Source: Hyphomicrobium sp. (GTDB taxonomy: Bacteria > Pseudomonadota > Alphaproteobacteria > Rhizobiales > Hyphomicrobiaceae). Taken from it: DNA of 37,600 nt. Positions 32,708 to 37,600 of this stretch are shown here, one piece after another. The DNA is taken from assembly GCF_020852195.1 (NCBI RefSeq), contig NZ_JADZBI010000183.1, positions 1-37,600 on the forward strand, given 5' to 3'. Within the stretch, counting starts at the first letter, position 1; the number at the start of each line of letters is the position of its first letter. Under the pieces are notes generated by a model that saw nothing but the letters and a program-made list of their open reading frames with translations, ran no database searches and had not been told where the DNA came from. The position numbers were made by a program, and so were the translations under genes.

Positions 32708-33672
32708 GCCAGCTTGAACGGCATGTCCTTGCCCGCAAAGAACGCGTCGATGTTGTCGAGCGCTTCGAAGCCCATCTGGTTACGGGCCTCGACGGCGGCG
32801 GAGCCGAGATGCGGGAACAGGAACGTGTTCGGCAGGTCGTAGTAGCCCTCGTTGATCTTCGGCTCGCCCGCGAACACGTCGAGGCCCGCATAGGCGAGAC
32901 GGCCGGACTTCAGCGCCGCGATCATGTCCGCGTCATTGACGAGGTCGCCGCGCGCCGTGTTCACGACGATGGCCCCCTTGGGCAGCTTCTCGATCGTCGC
33001 CGTGTTGAAGAAGCCGCGCGTCTCGGGCGTCGAGGGCGCGTTGATCGAGAAGAACTGCGAGATCGCGAGTAGACTGTCGAGGCTGTCGTGGTAGGTGGCG
33101 TTGTACTTCGCCTCCACCTCCGGCTTGGCCCGATAGATGTCGTAATAATGGATTTCCATGTCGAAGCCGCGCGCACGCTGCGCCAGCGCCTGGCCGATCT
33201 TACCGAAGCCGTAGATGCCGAGCTTCTTGTTGTCGAGCCGCTGGCCGACGAGTTGCAAGGGCTGCCACCCCGGCCACGAGCGCGTGCGGATCATGCGCTC
33301 GCCCTCGGACGCCCGCCGAGCCGAGCCGAGAAGCAGCAGCATGGCGATCTCGGCCGTTGCCACGGTGACGCCGTGCGGCGCGTTGCCGACCTTGATGCCG
33401 CGCGCCTTGCAGGCCTCGAGGTCGATGTGCTCGAAGCCGATCGAGAACGTCGAGATGCACTTGATGTTCTCGGGGATACGATCGATGACCGCCTTCGGGC
33501 ACTTCTCGTTCAGCGTCAGAAGAATGGCGTCGACCGACTTCGCCGTCTCGATCATCTCGTCGATGGTGATCTTCGGATCGTCCCCGTGCGCGACGACGTC
33601 GTAGGACTCGCGCGCCCGCGCCATGACGGCCTCAGGCAGAGGCCAGGTGATCAGGATCTTCTTCTTTGCCAT
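32704..33672 (-). CDS. D-2-hydroxyacid dehydrogenase (glyoxylate/hydroxypyruvate reductase type)
   Basis: The 322-aa enzyme should reduce a 2-keto acid such as glyoxylate or hydroxypyruvate with NAD(P)H. It has the NAD-binding motif GIYGFGKIG (Gly155, Gly157, Gly160) and the three catalytic residues Arg241 (NTARGDLV), Glu270 (AGEP) and His288 (FPHLGSA). IHYYDIYRAKPE follows the nucleotide motif. The substrate cannot be fixed from sequence. The ATG at 33672 begins MAKKKILITWPLPEAVMARA; the last codons lie in repeat copy 3. No neighbouring pathway genes are visible. Confidence 0.93.
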   Translation of the reverse strand: MAKKKILITWPLPEAVMARARESYDVVAHGDDPKITIDEMIETAKSVDAILLTLNEKCPKAVIDRIPENIKCISTFSIGFEHIDLEACKARGIKVGNAPHGVTVATAEIAMLLLLGSARRASEGERMIRTRSWPGWQPLQLVGQRLDNKKLGIYGFGKIGQALAQRARGFDMEIHYYDIYRAKPEVEAKYNATYHDSLDSLLAISQFFSINAPSTPETRGFFNTATIEKLPKGAIVVNTARGDLVNDADMIAALKSGRLAYAGLDVFAGEPKINEGYYDLPNTFLFPHLGSAAVEARNQMGFEALDNIDAFFAGKDMPFKLA

Positions 33673-33978
33673 GGAGCGCGTGTCCTCCCCCGAAATCGAC
33701 TTTGGTATGAGACTGGCCGCGATCCATGCCGCATGAAACGGCCGGTGACAAGCCTTTCGAGGCGGATTTCGCCCCTGCTAACTCCTGCCGCGGTGCGAAA
33801 AATCGAGCACCCCGAACGCGTGCCCTGCAGCTCTTTCCGGCGTCCTCGTAACCATTTGTTGACCAAGCCGGCCGCACCCTGAGCCGACTGAGATCAAACG
33901 CCGCGGGCACGGGTCTCAATCAAAGGGCGGCCCGCATTCCGCGGCTGGTCCGTCTGGGACCGGGATTGCGATACCGTC
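33673..33978. other. 306-bp gap between divergent genes
   Basis: The gap contains no convincing gene, although short open frames cross it. It should carry promoters for the dehydrogenase and for the small gene at 33979. A sequence TAACC-ATTTG-TTGACC at 33849-33864 resembles a degenerate CtrA-type or direct-repeat box, and TCCGTCTGGGACC near 33946-33961 is a short imperfect palindrome. Neither is strong enough to name. Confidence 0.5.
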
Positions 33979-34332
33979 ATGAGGGCCCTCATTCTCGCCC
34001 TGGCGCTGCTCGCCGGCACGAAGATCTGGATTCAGGACCACATCTACCGCACGGCGGCCGATGAGGCGATCGTCGTCGCCTATCGCGCACTCGCAGCCGA
34101 TGCCTGCACGTCGGCATCCCCCGATGTCGCGGCGAAAGGCAGCACCGGCTGGTCATCGGTGGCCGAGCCACGCGTCGCGGTCGGAAACCCCGCGTTGCCG
34201 GTTCGCTTCTGGGAGTTCGACCATGCCCTCTGGAATGCGCGCTTCCGCCAGCCCTACCTGGTCCTCTCGTTGGAGGGCGCCGCCTGCACCTACGACATTC
34301 TGGCCGGCACGGCCGCGATCACGCACGAGTAG
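33979..34332 (+). CDS. Small hypothetical protein with N-terminal membrane segment
   Basis: The 117-aa product starts MRALILALALLAGTKIWIQD, a short hydrophobic signal or anchor. The remainder is soluble with a Cys near residue 44 (DACTSA) and another near residue 105 (AACTYD), and aromatic stretches (RFWEFDHALWNARFRQPYLV). No family is recognised. No strong ribosome site is seen before the ATG. It is convergent with the TPR gene 36 bases downstream. Confidence 0.55.
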   Translation: MRALILALALLAGTKIWIQDHIYRTAADEAIVVAYRALAADACTSASPDVAAKGSTGWSSVAEPRVAVGNPALPVRFWEFDHALWNARFRQPYLVLSLEGAACTYDILAGTAAITHE

Positions 34333-34368
34333 CGCGCTCGCCTGCAAGAGAACAGGAGCGCGCGGAGA

Positions 34369-34926
34369 TCAGCCCCGCGAAGCCTTTTCCTCGTAGTCGG
34401 CGATCTGGCCTGCGAGATCCACGTAGGCCGCGCAGCGCGTTCCGCACCGCTCGGCGATCTCCTCGAGTTGCCCGCGCGCCTGATCGGGCTGGCCCTTGAT
34501 CAGGAACGCTTCTCCAAGATAGGCGCGCGCGACCACATAGTCCGGGTTGACCGCGAGGGCCTTCCGGTAAAGCGGCAGCGCCGCATCCACATCGCCGAGC
34601 TTGCGCGTTGCAAATCCGATGTAGGTCAGCACGCGCTCGTCCTTGGTCTGCGTAAGGTCCAGATAGCGCAACGCCTCGGCATACTGGCCGCTCTTGGCCA
34701 GCCAGTAGCCGGCATAGAACAGCTCCTCGTCCGCCATCTTGCGGCTCGCCGTGCCGACGCAGGCTGTCCAGGCCGCCGTGCCCTTGGCGTGCGCATCGCA
34801 CGCCGCACTCGCAGGCCCCGTGTCCTTGGCGACGCGCCCTTCCGCCGAGAGCGGCGAGCCGAACGCTACGGCGAGCGCCCCCGACGCCACGAGAAGCCCT
34901 GCCGTCCTGGACACGAGTTTTATCAT
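34369..34926 (-). CDS. Exported TPR-repeat protein (paralogue A)
   Basis: With the ATG at 34926 the product is 185 aa and has an N-terminal signal peptide (hydrophobic at about residues 8-24, then PLSAEG). The C-terminal half has two or three tetratricopeptide repeats: KSGQYAEALRYLDLTQTKDE, GDVDAALPLYRKALAVNPDY and GQPDQARGQLEEIAERCG. Four cysteines are present (ACDAHAK, TACVGT, ERCGTRC). It is clearly paralogous to the next gene: both share GFATRKLGxVDAALP and ARAYLGEAF. TPRs mediate protein binding; the partner, probably periplasmic, is unknown. A GAGGGG lies nine bases before the start. Confidence 0.85.
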   Translation of the reverse strand: MIKLVSRTAGLLVASGALAVAFGSPLSAEGRVAKDTGPASAACDAHAKGTAAWTACVGTASRKMADEELFYAGYWLAKSGQYAEALRYLDLTQTKDERVLTYIGFATRKLGDVDAALPLYRKALAVNPDYVVARAYLGEAFLIKGQPDQARGQLEEIAERCGTRCAAYVDLAGQIADYEEKASRG

Positions 34927-34989
34927 CTCAAAGTTCCCCTCGGGGGGCGCGGACCGCCCCGTCCTTTTCCTCAACCTGCGAAGCCGTGC

Positions 34990-35535
34990 TCAGCCACGCG
35001 CCGCGCGGGTGGCCTTGAACGCCCCAATCTCCCGCTTGAGATTCGCGAACGAGACCGAATCCGCGCCGACCCGCCGCGCGATCTCGCCGAGCTGCTCGCG
35101 CGCATGGATGACGTCGCCCTTGGCCAGGAACGCCTCGCCCAGATACGCGCGCGCCTGAACATAGTTGGGATCGATCGCGAGTGCACGCGCGTAGTAGGGC
35201 AGCGCCGCATCCACGTTGCCGAGCTTGCGCGTGGCGAAACCCATGGCGTTGAGCGCGCGCGGATCGTCCTTGTCCTGCACGGTCGCGAGCAACGCCAGCG
35301 CCTCGGCGTGCTTGCCCGCGTGTGCGAGCCAATAGGCGCCGTTGATGATCTCGTCGTCGAGCGCACTATGATGCGGCTTGCAGGCCGCCTTCTTCTTGTT
35401 CTCGGGCTTGGTGCAGTCGATGCGCGGCTTGCTCGGCCCGTCGTCGTCGGCAAAGGCTTGCAGAGGGGCAGCCACGGCAAACAGCGCCACCACGCCGAGC
35501 GCCGAGATGAGATGTTTCGTACTGACCTGTGTCAT
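34990..35535 (-). CDS. Exported TPR-repeat protein (paralogue B)
   Basis: With the ATG at 35535 the product is 181 aa, preceded by a strong AAGGAGG. It has a signal peptide (hydrophobic at about residues 9-28, then LQAFADDD) and a Lys/Cys segment IDCTKPENKKKAACKP. The TPR region contains AGKHAEALALLATVQDKDDP, GNVDAALPYYARALAIDPNY and ARAYLGEAFLAKGDVIHARE. It is 63 bases upstream of paralogue A on the same strand, so a local duplication produced the pair and they are probably co-transcribed. Its N-terminal cysteines differ in position from those of paralogue A. Confidence 0.85.
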   Translation of the reverse strand: MTQVSTKHLISALGVVALFAVAAPLQAFADDDGPSKPRIDCTKPENKKKAACKPHHSALDDEIINGAYWLAHAGKHAEALALLATVQDKDDPRALNAMGFATRKLGNVDAALPYYARALAIDPNYVQARAYLGEAFLAKGDVIHAREQLGEIARRVGADSVSFANLKREIGAFKATRAARG

Positions 35536-35626
35536 GAAACCCTCCTTAAGGTGCGCCTTACGCACCACAATCTAGTCCCGTGGCCCAGCGGTGTCCATGC
35601 GGCGCAGGCTGGGGATTGCGCGCATA

Positions 35627-37150
35627 ATGTCTCGCTTGGCCAAAGCCCTGCCATCATTGGAGCACAAGGGTCAAAGATGGCGAATCGGGCTGCATTCCGA
35701 CCGGAATGCGGGATCGCTCATTCATGAGACATGGCGGTGGCGCAGCGCGGGGAAACACGTGGTCTGGTGGCGAAAACGCAATGAGGGTTTCGAGTGGCGC
35801 GACTACGTGCGCACGACCATCCTGGTCCGCCGTGAGCAGCGCCGCCAGCGCCTGAAGGACGTGCAGGCGGCCGCGGCCGCCCATGTGAAGGACGCGGGAA
35901 AGCGCGGGCTCGACGCCGGCTTGGCCGGGGCACGCAACGCCGGCACCGGCACCTGGGCCGGCATGAGGCGCGCGGGGAGTAGCCTCAAGGCCGCAGCGCA
36001 GACGCTGGGTGCCGCATCGATACGTGCTGCCCGCGCGACCGTCACGGCGATCGCCATGATCGCCGCTGGTATCTGGAGGGCCGTATCCGCCGTTGCCTTG
36101 CGCGTCAGCGAGCCGCTGGGGCCTGTCCTCGAGCCGCTCTTGAGCTTCGCCCGCGAGCCGAGATCCAGCCTGGCCCTGAAGATCGTCGCCGCGCTGGCCG
36201 GCCTCGGCGCGGCCTATCGCACATGGACGTTCGGCTTCGACGGCGACGCGATCTTTGCCACCATCCTATTCGCCGCGACGGCGAGCATCGTCCTTCTCGC
36301 CTACCTCACCGATCCTTACCGCGGCAGGCACCGGGCGGGCGCCCGGGAGGGCCTGCTGGACCGTCTGCGGACGCGCGAGTTCACGCTCCCCGGCGAGCGG
36401 CGCGTTTCCGCGGGGCTTGCGGCCCTGAGCCTCAGCGCAGTCGCCGCGGTCGGGGCTCTCGGGGCCGTGCTTTACAATTATGGACCCACGCTCTCGGTGG
36501 CGAATCTCACGCCCGCACCCCTCACCACCGGCGCCCTTCCCGACTCCGATCCGTCGAAGATCGAAGGCCGCGCCACGGCCATCACCGGCGATACGTTACG
36601 CGTTGCCGGGACGCGCATCCTGCTCGACGGCATCGAGGCGCCCGAAGCCACCCAGTCGTGCCGGCGCCGCAGCGGAACATGGCGATGCGGCGCCGCCGCC
36701 AAGGAGGCGCTGGCCGATCTCGTCCGCGGGCGGCGGGTATCCTGCGACATCATTGGCGAGCACGGGACCGCGAAGCGAGCCCGCTGCCAAGTCGGCGGCG
36801 CCGACATCGCCGAGCGCCTCGTGCGCAACGGCAGCGTGTTCGCCGACAGCGGCTTCTGGGGCAGCTACGCGGACGTCGAGAACGAGGCCCGCACGCAGAA
36901 GGTCGGACTTTGGGCAGGCGAGGCCGATCGCCCGCAGGACTATCGCGACAAGCGGTGGCAGGAAGCGAAGAAGAGCGCCCCCGAGGGCTGCCCGATCAAG
37001 GGACCGATCCGCGCCGGCGCACGCACCTACATTCTTCCGTGGGCGCCGAGCTACGACAGCATTCGCCTTCGCACCTCCAGGGGCGAGCGTTGGTTCTGCA
37101 GCGAGAGCGAGGCTGAGGCAGCGGGCTGGACGCGCGCCTCGCAATCCTGA
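35627..37150 (+). CDS. Membrane protein with C-terminal SNase-like (thermonuclease) domain
   Basis: From the ATG at 35627 the product is 507 aa; in-frame starts at 35597 (ATG) and 35591 (GTG) are also possible. Residues 1-85 are basic and aromatic-rich. Residues 85-160 form a long Ala-rich, possibly membrane-associated helix region; two or three membrane segments follow between about 185 and 300. From about 315 to 445 lies an SNase-like domain: ATAITGDTLRVAGTRILLDG, then IEAPEATQS, and a late LVRNGSVFADSGFWGSYADV. The usual DRYGR region is replaced by HGTAKRARC, so activity is uncertain. The last 60 residues contain EGCPIKGPIRAGARTYILPW and a WFCSESEAEAAGW motif, a short Cys/Trp-rich region found at the end of many SNase-like proteins. 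By its topology the domain is probably periplasmic. Confidence 0.8.
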   Translation: MSRLAKALPSLEHKGQRWRIGLHSDRNAGSLIHETWRWRSAGKHVVWWRKRNEGFEWRDYVRTTILVRREQRRQRLKDVQAAAAAHVKDAGKRGLDAGLAGARNAGTGTWAGMRRAGSSLKAAAQTLGAASIRAARATVTAIAMIAAGIWRAVSAVALRVSEPLGPVLEPLLSFAREPRSSLALKIVAALAGLGAAYRTWTFGFDGDAIFATILFAATASIVLLAYLTDPYRGRHRAGAREGLLDRLRTREFTLPGERRVSAGLAALSLSAVAAVGALGAVLYNYGPTLSVANLTPAPLTTGALPDSDPSKIEGRATAITGDTLRVAGTRILLDGIEAPEATQSCRRRSGTWRCGAAAKEALADLVRGRRVSCDIIGEHGTAKRARCQVGGADIAERLVRNGSVFADSGFWGSYADVENEARTQKVGLWAGEADRPQDYRDKRWQEAKKSAPEGCPIKGPIRAGARTYILPWAPSYDSIRLRTSRGERWFCSESEAEAAGWTRASQS

Positions 37151-37179
37151 CCCACGACGCACGGACGCACAAAATAAGA

Positions 37180-37210
37180 AGCCCGCGACCGGGGGGGCAG
37201 GTCGCGGGCT
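37180..37210 (-). terminator. Strong rho-independent-type hairpin, minus strand
   Basis: An 11-bp perfect stem AGCCCGCGACC (37180-37190) / GGTCGCGGGCT (37200-37210) closes a nine-base loop. Read on the minus strand it is followed by TCTTATTTTG, a T-rich tail; on the plus strand no T run follows. It therefore most likely ends a minus-strand transcript entering from the right, but also sits 30 bases after the SNase gene stop and could help end that transcript. Confidence 0.75.
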
Positions 37211-37458
37211 GAAGAACTGTGACGCCCCTAGGGGGGATAGGTGGGACGGCGCCACGTTCGCAAGTGCTATTGAAACCCCAAACAACCTTGCATTGCAAGA
37301 GATGGCGCAGATGAATTGCGCGTGTTGCTTAAGATTTTCGCCAGCAAGTAAGAAGAACTGTAGGAGTAAGCCGTTAGAAACCATCGCATAAAAGTCAACG
37401 TATTAAGGATATATGATTATCTTCAACGCTTTGCGCCGACAGCCCGAGTTGCTTGCAC
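37211..37458 (-). ncRNA. 248-bp AT-richer gap, possible long 3' UTR or small RNA
   Basis: No open reading frame with coding character is seen here on either strand. The composition is clearly less GC-rich than the genes around it. On the minus strand it lies between the stop of the L,D-transpeptidase and a strong terminator hairpin, so it is either a long 3' UTR or contains a small RNA ending at the hairpin. No known RNA family is recognised. This is inference from layout and composition. Confidence 0.25.
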
Positions 37459-37600
37459 TCACGGGGCGACCGACATCGGCATAGCGCGCGAAACTACGTC
37501 CTCCCCGCCGTCGAAAGCGCTGTCGTCGCGGTTGTAGAGGTCGTTGCGGAACTGGACGACGCCCCTCTCCTCCCAGGCCGTAAGGTAGATGCAGTGCACC
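37459..37600 (-). CDS. C-terminal end of a probable L,D-transpeptidase (YcbB type), cut by the window edge
   Basis: The last 46 codons are visible on the minus strand and end in TGA at 37461-37459. They read VHCIYLTAWEERGVVQFRND followed by LYNRDDSAF and a short tail. In YcbB-type L,D-transpeptidases, the conserved end of the catalytic domain has a VH-x-x-Y-x-TAW segment and a v-x-FR-x-D-x-Y element, which is the pattern here. The enzymes crosslink peptidoglycan between diaminopimelate residues. The active-site Cys lies outside the window, so the call is inferred from the C-terminal pattern only. Confidence 0.6.
   Translation of the reverse strand, partial: VHCIYLTAWEERGVVQFRNDLYNRDDSAFDGGEDVVSRAMPMSVAP

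Noticed and set aside
33849-33864. CtrA-like box TAACC-ATTTG-TTGACC upstream of the dehydrogenase
   Set aside because: It departs from the TTAA-N7-TTAA consensus at both half-sites, and a single degenerate match in 37 kb is expected by chance.
36596-37384. 262-codon minus-strand frame opposite the SNase-like gene, starting in the AT-rich gap
   Set aside because: Most of it is antisense to a clear gene, no ribosome site precedes it, and it crosses the strong terminator hairpin.
1-37600. CRISPR arrays, tRNA or rRNA genes, transposases, integrases or phage genes
   Set aside because: No regularly spaced repeats, cloverleaf or rRNA sequence, and no recombinase motifs were seen.

Overview
This is a GC-rich window from the chromosome of an alphaproteobacterium, most likely a member of the Hyphomicrobiales (Rhizobiales). 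The evidence is the order of its flagellar genes (ftcR/rem, flgE, flgK, flgL, flaF, flbT, flgD, fliQ, flhA, fliR, and separately flgB, flgC, fliE, flgG, flgA, flgI, motE, flgH), which is the order known from Sinorhizobium and Brucella. FlaF, FlbT, a MotE-like protein and an FtcR/Rem-type regulator, all typical of the group, are present. Genus and species cannot be read from the sequence with confidence.

Positions 1-22053 hold the flagellar cluster. Read in the direction of transcription, a long minus-strand unit runs from ftcR (22053) through the hook, hook-filament junction and export genes to small accessory proteins ending at 11214. fliI and flgF are on the plus strand (9030-11209). motA, fliN, flhB and a conserved hypothetical gene form a second minus-strand unit (8822-5880). 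marC and a usg-like gene interrupt the cluster (4755-5847). A third minus-strand unit carries rod, P-ring and L-ring genes (4620 to the left edge, where flgH begins). Nine gene junctions in these units overlap by four bases (ATGA or GTGA), so translational coupling is likely. fliF, fliG, fliM, fliP, motB, fliK and flagellin genes are not in the window.

Positions 22054-28434 leave motility. After a promoter region with a near-perfect 20-bp palindrome come a small exported protein, a protein with a J-domain-like HPD motif, and then a compact threonine-phosphorylation module: a PP2C phosphatase, a soluble FHA protein with an atypical phosphopeptide loop, a membrane-anchored FHA protein, and divergently a transmembrane Ser/Thr kinase ending in a seven-repeat WD40 propeller. 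No type VI secretion gene is visible beside it, so its output is unknown. It is the most interesting system in the window.

Positions 28435-37600 hold mostly housekeeping and hypothetical genes: rsmD, an RluB-type pseudouridine synthase, tadA, a patatin-like hydrolase, small exported proteins, a D-2-hydroxyacid dehydrogenase, two tandem paralogous TPR proteins, a membrane protein fused to a nuclease-like (SNase) domain, and at the right edge the C-terminus of a probable L,D-transpeptidase. Three copies of an intergenic palindromic repeat (23300, 30432, 32602) abut genes so closely that their CTAG ends supply stop codons.
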